Assembly (NCBI GenBank): GCA_030549335.1
Contig: CM060196.1
Coordinates: 13,283,501 to 13,347,500 of the forward strand
Length of the DNA stretch: 64,000 bases
Direction of reading: 5' to 3'
Source of the DNA: Pontederia crassipes
Taxonomy: Eukaryota > Streptophyta > Magnoliopsida > Commelinales > Pontederiaceae
Positions within the stretch are counted from its first letter, which is position 1. Each line of letters opens with the position of its first letter. A model generated the notes under the pieces. The model did not search any database. It was not told the DNA's origin and saw nothing but the letters and a program-made list of their open reading frames with translations. The position numbers and the translations under genes were made by a program. Below, one piece after another: positions 22,976 through 34,430 of the stretch.

Positions 22976-23857
22976 TCCCCAAATCAAACATAATATAAGT
23001 CAAGAAAATAAGCTTAAAATTATCGAAGTAGTCTATCTAACTGTCCTATCAAATTTTGCAATTTGTTCTTTTCTTTTAAAAAAATATTTAATCAAAACTT
23101 TACCCTTTATAATTTTAAACATATATAATAACTTGAATCTTTAATAAAAAAGAAATGAGAAAGCACATCAAATATATTAAAGTATCTTCCTGCGTTCCAA
23201 GAAAAAAGACGATGACAAGGTAATGCCTGACTGAATAATGAAAGGAAAATAATAATTTAAAAGTTGAAATTTTCATTGCAGTGGGAATGCGAAGAGCAGA
23301 CTATTGAAATGAAATAAGCTGGGAATATTTAAAAGGTTTTCTACAATTTGATAATCTATAAAAGTTTCACAATTTTACAAATTTACAGTTTTTAATCTCT
23401 AAACTTGTTTGACATCTAGATCTTTCCATTAAGTTTCATACAAGATTCTGATAATTCTATTTTTAACAATTATGAAACATCATTTTGCCCTTACTTTTTT
23501 TTATCAAAATCCATTTTTTGAAAAAATAATAAATATAAGTAACAGTATTATTTAGTAATCATATTTTATGCAATATTATGTTCATTGCAATATTATAAGA
23601 ATAAGGGTACCATTGATATTTCATAAATATTAAAAGAATTTAACATAATTTTAGAAATTTTAACTAAATTATGTTTTCCATTCTTTTTCTTTTTTTCCTA
23701 TTTCTGTGAATGTCAAATAGTGTTGAAATTTACAAAGTTTTAGTTCAATGTCATATGTGAAACAAGTATAAATAATGGGTGTTAAAAGAAATGAATCTAT
23801 TTTTATATTAAAAGTAAAAAAAAACATGGTTCCTTTTTTTGCTAATTCATATATGGA
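22976..23857. other. AT-rich spacer
   Basis: No gene recognised. A 118-codon minus frame at 23,669-24,025 is F/I/Y-rich and overlaps the P450 P4 promoter in antisense; considered spurious. Confidence 0.5.
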
Positions 23858-24068
23858 GTGAAAAATAAAATAAATACCACTGAGTTTAATCATACCTATG
23901 AATTGTTCTGATAATAAATGAAACAAGGAATCACAAAAAAAATGTGTATAATGAGAACCATAAATTGTGAAGCAGAACACAGATCTAATCATGAAGGATG
24001 ATGACAAGTACGCTTCAACAAGCACAACAGCACCTTTGGTGGGCGCTTCAAGCCTTCTACTTGGCCTT
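23858..24068 (+). pseudogene. Cytochrome P450 relic P4: promoter and first 23 codons
   Basis: The start ATGATGACAAG at 23,998 is followed by codons for TSTLQQAQQHLWWALQAF, matching the N-termini of P1 and P2. The upstream 140 bp matches the P2 promoter (ACCACTGAGTTTAATCATA, AGGAATCACA, ACCATAAATTG). At 24,069 it changes abruptly into the duplicated segment R. No other P450 part follows here. Confidence 0.8.
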
Positions 24069-24257
24069 GTGAAAGAAATATTCTTGCGGATGTGGACTCT
24101 CGAATGGTGATCATTTCATCTCATGCAGGAGACTTATATAGACACTTGAGCATCACCGTCATCCGCCCTTTTGCCAACACCAAAAATGCCATTTCGTCTG
24201 CATCCTCCCACGATCACTACAAGAATCGGTCTGCGGAAGAGCACTTCAGCCGGCCAC
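24069..24257 (-). repeat. Duplicated promoter-like segment R, copy 1
   Basis: About 190 bp shared with 29,902-30,098, with scattered differences. Read on the minus strand it holds TCTATATAAG (about 24,129-24,138), a good TATA box, then GTCTCCTGCATGAGAT and an ATG at the same spot as in copy 2. It joins P450 codon 23 of P4. In copy 2 P450 sequence follows on the other side, suggesting R once sat inside a P450 copy. Confidence 0.6.
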
Positions 24258-24383
24258 TGATGACCACGTTGGCCAATGTGGTCATGTAATTTTAACACTT
24301 ATATTATTCATGTAATGTTATTGCAATTTTAATACTCCCACTATTCATGGAGTGCTAATTTGGAGATAAAAATTATATTTGAC

Positions 24384-24840
24384 TCATGTATTTCTGAGTC
24401 CCATTAAATCAACATGTTTAAAGAACGTTCCAACTATATCAATGGTAGGCATATAGGTCATAGTCACTTCTTTCTTTTTCACTATATCTTGAATATAGTG
24501 ATATTCTATTTCAATGTGTTTTCCTTTGGAACTATTAGCTCTACTATTTATCAAGCTTATGGTTGCTTGATTATTACAGTACATTTGAAGTGGTCTAGTG
24601 ACCAAATTGAGCTTTAGTTCCAAGAGAAAACGTCTTAGCCAGGCTCCATGGGTGGTTGCACTCTTCTTCCTGTGTGTGTCTTGCCACATATCCTTGTTTA
24701 TTGCTCCCCCAAGAAACGACTGGTCCACTTAATAAAAATAAGTGACCTGATATGGATTTTCGGTCGTCTACGTCACCCCCAAAATATGCATCTGAATATC
24801 CTATAGTCTCCAATGTATTAGCTTTATATGTCAATCTCAA
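24384..24840 (-). pseudogene. Copia 3 RNase H
   Basis: TIGYSDAYFGGDVDDRKSIS, GHLFLLSGPVVSW (catalytic Asp in SDA) continues in another frame as HGAWLRRFLLELKL, MYCNNQATISLINS and KGKHIEIEYHYIQDIVKKKE. The CDNQ Asp is replaced (CNNQ), an inactivating change. Confidence 0.82.
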
Positions 24841-25126
24841 CTGTACTATGCTCTTCAGAAATCATACAATCCTTTTAATGGCCTCCCAATGGACATTTCC
24901 GGGATTACTTTGAAATCTGCTAATCAAGCTTACTGCATAAGCTAAATCAGGCCGTGTGCAAAACATTGCATACATCAAGCTACCCACCGCTTGTCATAGG
25001 ATTCCTTAAGAGTTTTTGGGCCACATTAGAACACTAACTGTTACTAAGTCTTTTTCCAATCACAAGTGGTGTTGGCGCGGGACTACAATTTTGCATCCCG
25101 AACTTTCTCAGTATCTTATTAATATA

Positions 25127-26111
25127 CTATTCTTCACTTAAACTCAATAGTCTTGAGTTTCTATCTCGAATAATTTGAATGCCCAGTACATATGGTGCAT
25201 CTCCCATGTTTGTCATTTCAAATTGTTTGCTCAATTTATTTTTTACTTCATTGAGCATCGTGACATCATTGCTAGCGAGTAAGATATCAACTACGTATAG
25301 TGATAATATCACAAAATTACTCCTACTTTTCTTGATGTACACACAATGATTTTCGCTTTAAAACCAAATTGAACTATCGTCTCATGAAATTTTAAATATC
25401 ATTGTTTAGACGATTGTTTTAAGCCATATAATGACTTTTTCAATTTATACACCTTATCCTCCTGACCTTCAACCCGAAAACCTTCAGATTGACACATGCT
25501 TTTATTAAGTCACCATTTAAAAATGTTGTCTTAACATACATTTGGAATAACTCCAAATCCATATATGCGACCATCACTAAGATCGTTCTAATCGAGGCAA
25601 ACTTAGCTACTAGAGAATAGGTTTCTTGAAAGTCAATTCCGGCTTGCTGAATATAACTCTTGGCAACTAATCTAGCTTTGCGTCTGTCAAGAAAACCATC
25701 AACCCTATACTTTTTCTTGAATACCCACTTGCACCCTATGAATTGCCTACCTTCCGGCAAGTCACATAGTGTGCATACTCCATTTCGATCGATTGGGTCC
25801 AATTCACATTTCATGGCGGCCGACCATGATTCCGACTCATTAGAAGTCATTGCTTCTTTATAAGTAATAGGATATGTATTATCCTCTATGTCAACATCAT
25901 CAGAGTAACACGAAGCCTCGCACTTGTACAGAACATAATCATCCAAATGTGCAGGTTTCGTCTGTGATCTCTTGTTGTCGATTATGCTCATGGAGAGTGT
26001 GGGTTCCTCCACTTCATTCAAAGGCATAGTATTTTGTGTAGCTTCAACTCCCACTATTAGAAAATTCAGTGTGTGATCAGAGTTGACTCCATAATCTCCT
26101 AGAGATATCAA
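25127..26111 (-). pseudogene. Copia 3 reverse transcriptase
   Basis: FIGCKWVFKKKYRVDGFLDR, ARLVAKSYIQQAGIDFQETY and MYVKTTFLNGDL form the first half (25,440-26,111). FVILSLYVVDILLASNDVTM and FEMTNMGDAPYVLGIQI form the second (25,127-25,342). The catalytic YVDD is YVVD, so the first Asp is lost. Confidence 0.85.
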
Positions 26112-26173
26112 AGGATCATCATCTTCTTGGATGCATTATTTTTCATTTTCTAGAAAAGTAGCATCTTTGCTTT

Positions 26174-26806
26174 CTATGAGACCTCTATCTGGGTGAAGAA
26201 TCTATACCCTTTGGAATTTTGAGTATATCCAATAAATGTGCATGTTTCCGTCCTAAAGTCCAGTTTGTCCCTCAACTGATTAGGAACTAATACATGCATT
26301 TTACATCTCCATTTTTGGAGATGGCCGAAGTTGGGCTTCCTCCCATTTCGTACGGACTTTGTAAGAATTCTGTTTTGTATATAACTTGCGGTCAATACTG
26401 CTTCTCTCCAAAATTCTTTGGATAGACCCAAGTGGGACAACATACATCTTACTACATTCATTAATGACATATTCTTTCTTTCCACCACTCCATTTTGTTG
26501 TAGCGTAAATGACATCATAGTTTGCCTACGAATGCCTTATGCAATGCAGTAACTTTCAAATTCTCGGAAGGTATATTCTCCTCCTCTATTTGTCTTTAAA
26601 CACTTGATTGGCCTTCCCAATCATTTTTCTACCTCTGTTTTATATCTCTTGAAAGTTTCAAAAGCTTCAACTTTTCTTTCTAAGAGATAAACATAACAAT
26701 ATTTAGAATAATGATGAATGAATGTAATGAAATGTTCCTTACCTCTATACGTAGGAACACTCAATGTTTCACAAATATCAGAATGAACTAAACCTAACAA
26801 TTCCAT
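26174..26806 (-). pseudogene. Copia 3 integrase
   Basis: LGLVHSDICETLSVPTYRGK and FITFIHHYSKYCYVYLLERK (26,621-26,806) carry the first Asp. LQQNGVVERKNMSLMNVVRC and MLSHLGLSKEFWREAVLTAS carry the Glu (26,174-26,518). The DNGGE-like middle Asp lies in the gap, out of frame. Confidence 0.85.
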
Positions 26807-27372
26807 CGACCTTGTCCTAGTTGGAAAGGGCGTTCGAGTGATTTTACCGGTATGTTAGGCACTAAGTTCAATTTGATTATTTGATCCATTTTAAAGTTTT
26901 CTGGGTGTCCTAGTCTCTCATGCCAGAGATTAAAATCAGACACATAATGTAGAGTATACTCAGAAGAACCATTCATCAATTCATTGTTGTTTACAGTCAA
27001 GCAGAATAAGTCATGTCCAAGTACATATTTTCCCATGGCATAAACCTTTTTATCTTTGTCAATTGTCACATGACCATTATAAAATCTAACTTCTTACTTA
27101 TTCTGTAGTAGGTTTGGGATAGAGATTAAGTTTCGCTGAATTCATAGCGCGTACAAAACTTCTTGGAGTATCATGAACCTCTCTCCAACGTCAAGCTTAT
27201 ACTTTCCAACATCTTCAACGTCCAAGTAGGTGTTATTTTCTATGTAGAGACTCTGCTCCCCCTTTTGCAGTTCTTTGAATTCAAACAGACCTTCTTTTAT
27301 CTTGGTAATATGGCAGGTTGCTCTAGAATCAAAATCCACTATGCTTCTATGTTTGTCATTGTAGCATTGCAC
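26794..27372 (-). pseudogene. Copia 3 protease and GAG-pre-integrase
   Basis: DFDSRATCHITKIKEGLFEF (27,142-27,372) is a Copia protease active site in which D-S-G has become D-S-R. The 26,794-27,069 frame reads DFNLWHERLGHPENFKMDQI, the GAG-pre-integrase HxLGH zinc-type motif. Confidence 0.8.
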
Positions 27373-28261
27373 TCAACGACACCAAGAAATGATGTCTCCC
27401 TTGAACTTGCTCTTTTAATCTGTTGTCCGCTACGTTGTGAACTTTTAGTTTGGTTATGTCCAGATGTCGTAAAACAACTGAATCTAACATGATCAAAATT
27501 TTCACAACTATAACAAGCTCCACGTTGAGTCTTCTTGCCTTTGGGCTTGACTTGCCTTCTATTTGGGCCGAGATTCCTTTTGTGATGAATAGCATGAGCT
27601 TCATCGTCTTGCCTTTCTTAATTTTTCTTAGCATAAAAAATTTCTTTCTTCTTCTTTCCTTTAGCCATGTCTTGTTCAACTGCCAAGATGGAAGACAATT
27701 ATGCCACTTGTTTGATAAACTCATTCACACGAACAACAGTCATAGTCATATCAAACGTAGATGGCAAACTATTGAGGACTGTTGTTTTCTGTAGAGGTTC
27801 AGGTAAGGGGCATCCTGCAGTTTCTAAGTCTTTCACCATCACTATCATTTGATTGACATGATTTGATACATTATCATCTACTTTCATTTTACAAGTAGTG
27901 TATCTATACAATAGGAGCATTAAGTTCATATCTCTTTTGGATGCGTACTTGTCCTTTAAAGCATTTCAAAGGTTTTGTGCACTTTTATGTGTTTCAAAAA
28001 CTCTGATGAGATTATCCTCCATATACATCAGTACGAAGGTTCTTACTTTTTCATCATTCAGCTTCCATTGTTTCATAACCCTTGTATGAGCTAAGTTTTG
28101 CTCATCTGTAGCATCTTCTGAAAGCGTTGGATAGCATTATCAACATATTTTTGTAAATTATCTTGAACTAATCCATACCAAATTCTTCAACTCCACATAT
28201 CATAATTGGCACAATTAAAGCGTGCCAACTTGGCCAGTTCAGCAACAACAAATTTTGACAT
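27356..28261 (-). pseudogene. Copia 3 gag
   Basis: From ATG at 28,261 the translation shows AELAKLARFNCANYDMWS and, later, VSNHVNQMIVMVKDLETAGC, PLPEPLQKTTVLNSLPSTFD (UBN2-type gag). Several stops interrupt it. The basic stretch and a remnant C-x-x-C-rich knuckle are near 27,450-27,560. Confidence 0.78.
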
Positions 28262-29660
28262 AGTTCTTTTTATTTAAAATGTCAAACAGATATATTTAGT
28301 GTACAAGAAATAAGTTTGAAATTTCAAAAAAAAAACTTTAAATTCCTTTATATTTGAAATTTGAAAAATAGATATTGAATTTAAGTTTCAAAAAAACTTA
28401 GAATTGAAATTTCAAGGAAAACCTAAAAAATGTTTTTTTTTAAATGAAAAGTCAAAAATTTTAAAAATTGAAAATTCTGAATTTAAATTATAATAAATGT
28501 AATTCAAAAATAAATTTGAATTCAAAATTCCGAAAATTCAATTATATTTTTTTAAAAAAACGAATTTAATTTTAAAAAAACTGAACTTTTTCAAATTTCA
28601 AAATTTGAAATTTAAATTTGAAGTTTTAAATATATATATATATATTTAAAATGCAGTTGTTCTTTTTACAAAAAATTAAATGTATGTATATAGAAGAAAT
28701 AAATCCCCCTAAAAATATTCGGATCTTTAATAAATATTGAAGAATTTGTGGCTAATAGAGAGTGAGAATTCTAACAAGAACCTGACAATGCTAATGAATA
28801 ATAATATGCAGCATGCATAAAGGTGGACAATAATTGTGCTGCCGACATATGGCCACTACTAAGAATAGAAACAAGTCTAAACGAGAGATTCCAGTAAGCA
28901 ATTTCACTAATATATGACTATAAGTGATATCAATGGGATTAGAAGAATGGTATACAAAAAAAATCAATAATAGCTTCGCAAAAAAAATATATTCAGAAAT
29001 GATTGGGATTTTAAAAAAAAACTGCCAGAATGATATAAAAAATATTATTGGATAATGGTAATGTTAATTCCAAAAGAAAACACTGACACTTTTCAGGAGT
29101 GAATCAAGAAGGCTAATATATGCGTAATGTTTTTAAATAATAAATGCTAAAACAAAAATACGCAATACGTGCAGCTAGTTTAAAAAAATTATGGATTTTA
29201 ATTTTTAAAAAAATCCAAAGGAGTAATCAATGTTCTTTGATGCTGATAAAATATTTATTTATTTATTTATTTATTTAATACAAAATTTGGTAATTAAAGA
29301 TTGATAATGACCTTTAATTAGAAATTCATAAAATGGTATATATACGAATTATTTCTAACAATAATGAGTAAAAAAATTGTGAACTGAGAAATGAAATATA
29401 TGAGCTATTACAGGTTGGGCCGTTGGGGCCCAAAATAATATTTAAAGATTTCAACTAATAATGTCTGCAGATCTATTGTTTAAAAAAAATAGATTAACAA
29501 ATCAAATCTCAACCTTCGAAAAAAAATAGATCAGCTTAAAGCGGTCAATCTAACGTGCCGGACGAGAGGTTCTATTTTATCAAGTAAAAACTAGATCGAA
29601 AAAAGTAGCGCTCAAATGTTAAAAAAATATAAATTAACATGGATATACGGTTGTGATTTG
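28262..29660. other. Low-complexity AT-rich stretch
   Basis: No gene. 28,310-28,640 is built from AAATTTGAAATTTC-like words in both orientations; a TATA run lies at 28,629-28,645 and an (ATTT)n run at about 29,256-29,278. The Copia 3 5' LTR would be expected here but was not recognised. Confidence 0.5.
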
Positions 29661-29674
29661 TTTGAATTGACAGA

Positions 29675-29947
29675 TCAAGTGCTACAGTGGCATTTACTGT
29701 TTATCTTCTTTCTTGGACAAGCATGCGCGTACCTTTCACCGAAGCAAAAAATAGGGGACGCCGGAATCGTTGGCTGGAGTTTGAATCTGGCGGAGTTGAA
29801 GGTCGGTGAAGGTTTGCAGCAGGCGTGAGAGGCCTCCGGCACCGTCAATTTCAGATCTCGGGACGAAGTTTGTCGGAGTTCACAATTAAGCTTTGACACC
29901 AGTGAAAGAAATGTTCTTGCATATGTGAGCTCCCGAACGGTGATCAT
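29675..29947 (-). CDS. Hypothetical 90-codon frame downstream of the R promoter
   Basis: ATG at 29,947 lies about 20-30 bp after CCTATATAAG (29,966-29,975, minus strand) in segment R. It reads MITVRELTYARTFLSLVSKL and later CFGERYAHACPRKK. The block is GC-richer than its surroundings. No domain is recognised and a plus-strand frame overlaps. It may be a 5' leader or first exon of a lost gene. Confidence 0.25.
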   Translation of the reverse strand: MITVRELTYARTFLSLVSKLNCELRQTSSRDLKLTVPEASHACCKPSPTFNSARFKLQPTIPASPIFCFGERYAHACPRKKINSKCHCST

Positions 29948-30098
29948 TCTATCTCATGCAGGAGACTTATATAGGCACTTGAGCATCACCGTCGTCCACC
30001 CTTCTGCCACCGCCAAATATGTCATTTCGTTCGCGTCCTTCCACAATCACTGCATGCCGTAAGAATCGGTCCATGGAGGAGCGCTTCAGGCCGGCCAC
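29902..30098 (-). repeat. Duplicated promoter-like segment R, copy 2
   Basis: Matches 24,069-24,257. Contains the minus-strand TATA box CCTATATAAG at 29,966-29,975. P450 relic P5 starts 14 bp to its right. Confidence 0.6.
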
Positions 30099-30111
30099 AC
30101 AAACATATTAA

Positions 30112-30197
30112 CGCTCTTCTCATTGGCCGCTTGGTTCCTGCTCAAGAACCGAAAACCATCCCACGAACAATGTCGTCGCCGATGGTTCGAAGCACTC
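30112..30197 (+). pseudogene. Cytochrome P450 relic P5 (membrane anchor region)
   Basis: GCTCTTCTCATTGGCCGCTT and the following bases encode LFSLAAWFLLKNRKPSHEQ, almost the same as P2 residues of the anchor and linker. It covers about 28 codons that follow on from where P4 stops. It is cut at 30,197 by solo LTR D and does not resume after it. Confidence 0.8.
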
Positions 30198-31990
30198 TGT
30201 TACATAGTAGGACATAATACAAAGGTTTTATATGATAAAAGAAGGTTTCACATCCTAAGACTATGTAATAATCCTATGTGAAATATGTCAGGAGATCATG
30301 AAAAGACCATCATAAAGAGTGGCAATAACTAATAATCATCACAATGAGATTTTATTGTTAATATGCGTCATCTTCTTCATCATATTATTATTCATCTTTG
30401 ACTTATAATATGATACATTTCATCCCACGGGGAGGTCTATCTCAATCCGTCCATCTTCATCATCATAATTGACAAAGTCAGCTCATAATAGACTGTAGTC
30501 AGTCCATCATAAAAAAGAGCTCTTCATTTAATACTTTTTATATTTTATCTTACAGCTTTTAATTTATCTTTATTAGCACATAAAGATCATGATCATCAAG
30601 ATTTGATCATCATAAGAAAGGATCAATGAATCATATTAATCAAAGGTCCTAATCATCATTAATTAAGACTTAATCAGAACTATAAGATAGGATCATAGAT
30701 AGAAATCAGATGTGCATAAACATCTTAATCATCATCATAAATAGACCAGCATTGATGAATATGAATCAGTGTCATTACCGATATGATTGGATTTAATTTA
30801 ATTCATAATAAGAGTCATAAGATCATAGGGTCATATTAGACATCATCATTAGTAAAGACATAAATAATATAATTATCATCATGACCTAAATCAGGATTAA
30901 GAACACGAATCAGGGGTCAAAGAATCATAAGAATAGACATCATATAGTCGGCTCTCGAGCCGAGTGTGACAGGACCCCGAGCCGAGTTCATAGGGTGTTC
31001 TTCGGGCAAACTGTGTCTGAACCCGGATCGGGTCTGGGTTATACCTAGGCCGGGTTCGATCATCTTCTCGGGAAAAAGATGTCGCGGACACGACATCGAC
31101 ATAGGCATAAGTCGGGCTAGGTCCTGATCATACCCAGGCCGGATTCGGGCTTTGACAGGTCGGTCGATCATTGGTCCGATGGATCGCTTTATCATGATTA
31201 TAGCCCGGGCCAAGTTCGTCTTCATCGCAAAGTTCGGAGCTCTCGACAATGGTGGATCCAGGCCAAGTTCCGATGAACTCGGTCTGAGTGAGGACTTGCC
31301 CGGGCCGAGTTATAGAGAACTTGTGCCGAGTCTCATTAGAAATAAAATAATGTGGACGCGTAGAGGGCGGTCCAATCATCTTTTCCGGTGATGGTCAGCA
31401 TCAAGCATCCTCATATCATTTTATGATGATTTATTACGATCTTTCCTAATTTTTGATCTTATGGTATCAAGAAGATGAAATATTGGTTTATGAATTTCTT
31501 ATGATCGTAGTGATCTCCTATTCATATGACATGTTACAAGATTTCTTTTACTCATATGATAATGATTTTATATGATGACGATGTACTTATGATTCTTGAC
31601 CATGCTGAGTTGTAAAACTCATAAGGAGATTTCTCCATTGCATCTTCTTAAATGCAGGAGTAGATCAAAATGATGAAGGTGGCCAACGGTGACAGATCGA
31701 GCTCATGGTGGCAGCACATGAGTGTCTCGAGTCCTTTACTTGATGTCCTAGTTTAGCATGACGATGTATTAGATGAGTTTTTCTCAAGACTCATAAGATG
31801 ATTCCTTCATTAGTTTTCGCATATTTCATAATGATGTTATCCGCATATGGGTGTCTCCACATATGATGTTGATTTTAGTTGACCAGTCAAAGTTTTTTTT
31901 TTGGTCAATATGATGTACACGTAAGAATTAACCGTATCGTCCTTGAAGCGTATTATGTCACGTGGTGGAGTGCGATTTGGGGGCATTACA
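30198..31990 (+). mobile_element. Solo LTR D (Gypsy-type)
   Basis: Begins TGTTACATAG and ends TTTGGGGGCATTACA, an end like those of LTRs A, C and E. The 30,950-31,340 part holds a cluster of GC palindromes (for example GCCCGGGCCGAGTT at about 31,298). No internal region or second LTR follows, so a solo LTR is likely. No matching target duplication at the borders (CACTC, TGCCG). Open frames in the cluster are spurious. Confidence 0.6.
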
Positions 31991-32066
31991 TGCCGTATGA
32001 GTAAATCCCGTGTTGACTCTACATTTTGAATATGAAGCTATTACCACCAGTATTCACTGTGCTAGG

Positions 32067-32210
32067 TGAAGGCCCCGACCATCGTATAAGAGTCTCATGG
32101 GAGTGGATGTTGTCGGTCGGCTGGCGTAGGAGTGGTCGCGAGTCCTCATGACCTCTTCGGTGGCAGTGATGGAGGAGACCACGATCGTGGGAATAGAGCC
32201 AAGAGGATGA
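32067..32210 (-). pseudogene. Cytochrome P450 relic P6 joined to a Gypsy LTR
   Basis: Aligns with P2 from the PTVVVSSAAAAEEVMRTRD region through VLYDGRDLAF on the minus strand, with scattered changes. It ends at the start of sequence shared with LTR B (ACTCACAGTAAAG). It lies in opposite orientation to P5. The rest of the gene is absent on both sides. Confidence 0.78.
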
Positions 32211-34400
32211 GCATCACGGGACTCACAGTAAAGTAAAGCAAAGTAAAGTATGATATGGTAAAGTATAGAGTACAGTATAGTAAAGTATGGAATATGGAAT
32301 CACAAGGTTATTGCAGAAATCATAAAGGTTCAAAGTAAAGTATGGTAAAGACAAGGCAGGGTTATAGTATGGCACAGAGTACAGATATTGGTATAGTTGA
32401 AGCATGTTCATACTTATTACTGGATTATATATTATATCATTGATTATGATTCATTTTCTATGCTTCTATTATACTGGGCATTTTTGCTCATGAGTATTCG
32501 ATTCTCGTGCATTGAAATTTTGCAGGTGAGAACCCTAATTGATGAGGTGATGAAGGGCACAGAGCTTGAAGAGTGCTACACATGACATAAATTATTGCCA
32601 CAAGCCTTGAAACTTTCATTATGTTTCAGCATGTTCTCTTCTATTGAAAGACATCATGATCTTTCGCATATCAAACCTTTCTTTCTATTGAACTTCCTGA
32701 AGTTGTTATCTTTTCTTATATTGTCATAGACTGCATTAAGTAACTATGTACCTTGATATTCCAACGTTTGAACTTTCGCATTAAAATCTTAATTATATTT
32801 TCTTATAATATTGATGCCACTTATACATTTTGTTGAATGGTCATGGTCAATAGTGTAATAGGCAGTGTAGCGCTCCCGGGGTCAACCTAACTGCCTACAT
32901 GGTAGGAAGGACGATTTTGGGGGCGTTACAATTTGGTATCATAGCCTAAGTTCTTGACTCCCTCAATGATCATAGTAAAGTAGATATTAATGTATAGTCA
33001 TTATTGCTCATCTTATCTCATTAATTCAAAGTAAAGTCACATGCAAGCTTCTCAAGCATATGTGGCTCCACTCCTCAAGTAAGTATTAAGTAAATTTTGT
33101 ATACAGATTTCTATTTTTCATTTGGTCACATCATTTCTATAGATGCCTCCTCGAGGTATTATTGCGCGAGTCGTACGAGGAAAGCAGAGGATCTTTTACG
33201 TGATGGAAACGAATGATCCAGCCCCAACTCCTCAGGAACTGGAGTGAGGGCGAGCCCGCGGCTAAGGTCCTAATTGAGGTCGCGAACGTAACGTACCACC
33301 TCTCACGATACAAGAAGAATTGGAACACTCTGACTAAGAAAGTGTTGGTAGTAACCAATCAAGGATGTCTCCACCGCTAGTAGAGCCTTCTGAAGATATC
33401 ATTCAAGAATATGCAAAACTGCAAGACCTGGAGCCAGAGAGTTCACCAGCTCGCAAACACCGCCGCTGCTCAACCCCAAAAGAACCTGACTACTGCTCCC
33501 GTTGTAATGAGTTTGGATGAACGTTGGCAGTGTCTTCTCTGGATGTTAAAGAGCGCAAAGGACACCTCAAGGAAGGACAAAGGAGAAACTTCTCAGCACA
33601 AATAAGTGATATATGACGCATTAGGATTAAAGACGTTAAAGTTATCTAGTCCAAGCCTTAGTGAAGCCTTAGTTGAATGCTCGTGTTTTGCTTTTGAACA
33701 TTGAAGGCCTTAGGGTTGTCTTAGTGAACACTTTATGTTTTTACTTTTGACTAACTCTATCATGAGCTTGACTTAGTTTTAGCGGATACTGAGCCATAAG
33801 GCTTCAATTATGATATGGAGTTTTATCTTGGTTCAAAACTTTCATTTAATACTATTACTCAAAGCTGATTATGGACGAACAAGACACAACAAAGTGTTTT
33901 ATTAACGGACTGAATCCCACTTTGAGGGCTCAAACAAGACCAGGGAATTGTAAAACCCTGCATGAGGCACTTGGCTTGACCACAATGACTGAGAATGACC
34001 ATCAAAATCTTCAAAAAGACAAGAGGGTCCAACATAACGTAGGGCAGAGCTCCCAGCAACAACAACAGTTTCGGGAGAACAACGTCACTACCAACGATGG
34101 GACAATCAACCCCGTCCATATCCAGTACCTCAATAATACAATCGTCCCCCTCAACAACCACAACAAGCCCCTCAAGCACTACTCGCACTAGGTGAGCGGG
34201 TTTTATGCAACACCTGTGGTAGGACCCATGCAGGGGAATGTCGAATGAAGACTGGAGCGTGTTGGAATGAGCCATATCACCGTGAACTGCCCAAGGCGTG
34301 GGCAACAATTGATTCAAGGAAGACTCTTCAAATTATAAGAGGATGCTCTACAGAATGACGCTGAGGTCATTCGAGGTACGCTCTTCGTAGTTGAACTACC
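32211..34400 (+). mobile_element. Truncated Gypsy element A: LTR end, PBS, decayed gag
   Basis: 32,211-32,930 matches the minus-strand end part of LTR B (41,244-41,960) and ends GGGGGCGTTACA. A primer-binding site TGGTATCATAGCC (32,934-32,946) follows, one mismatch from tRNA-iMet. The LTR's 5' part is missing, replaced by P450 relic P6. Gag follows with many stops. The element fades out near 34,430; no pol was recognised. Confidence 0.75.
33871..34330 (+). pseudogene. Gypsy gag C-terminal part with zinc knuckle
   Basis: The frame 33,871-34,191 reads KCFINGLNPTLRAQTRP, then a Q/N-rich stretch. In the next frame RVLCNTCGRTHAGECRMKTG is a plant Gypsy (Tekay/Del type) CCHC-like knuckle. Shortly after (about 34,370-34,430) VELPTTDVASRT may be the start of the protease region. 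Confidence 0.65.
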
Positions 34401-34430
34401 CACTACCGATGTCGCTAGCAGGACATGTTA

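Larger units (their letters stand above)
24380..28261 (-). mobile_element. Decayed Copia element 3 (gag to RNase H)
   Basis: About 3.9 kb of minus-strand Copia in the order gag, protease, integrase, RT, RNase H. No LTR pair was recognised. The gag start ATGTCAAAATTTGTTG is at 28,261. It is broken by more than ten stops and frameshifts. It differs from Copia 1 in sequence and in the HIEIEYHYI RNase H motif. Confidence 0.85.

Noticed and set aside
24214-24226. CACTACAAGAATC inside segment R as a second CACTA terminus
   Set aside because: No subterminal CGACGG array follows and copy 2 of R has a different sequence there, so it is a chance match.
30897-31391. Open frames on both strands at 30.9-31.4 kb
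   Set aside because: They arise from the GC palindrome cluster inside solo LTR D; no domain, both strands open.
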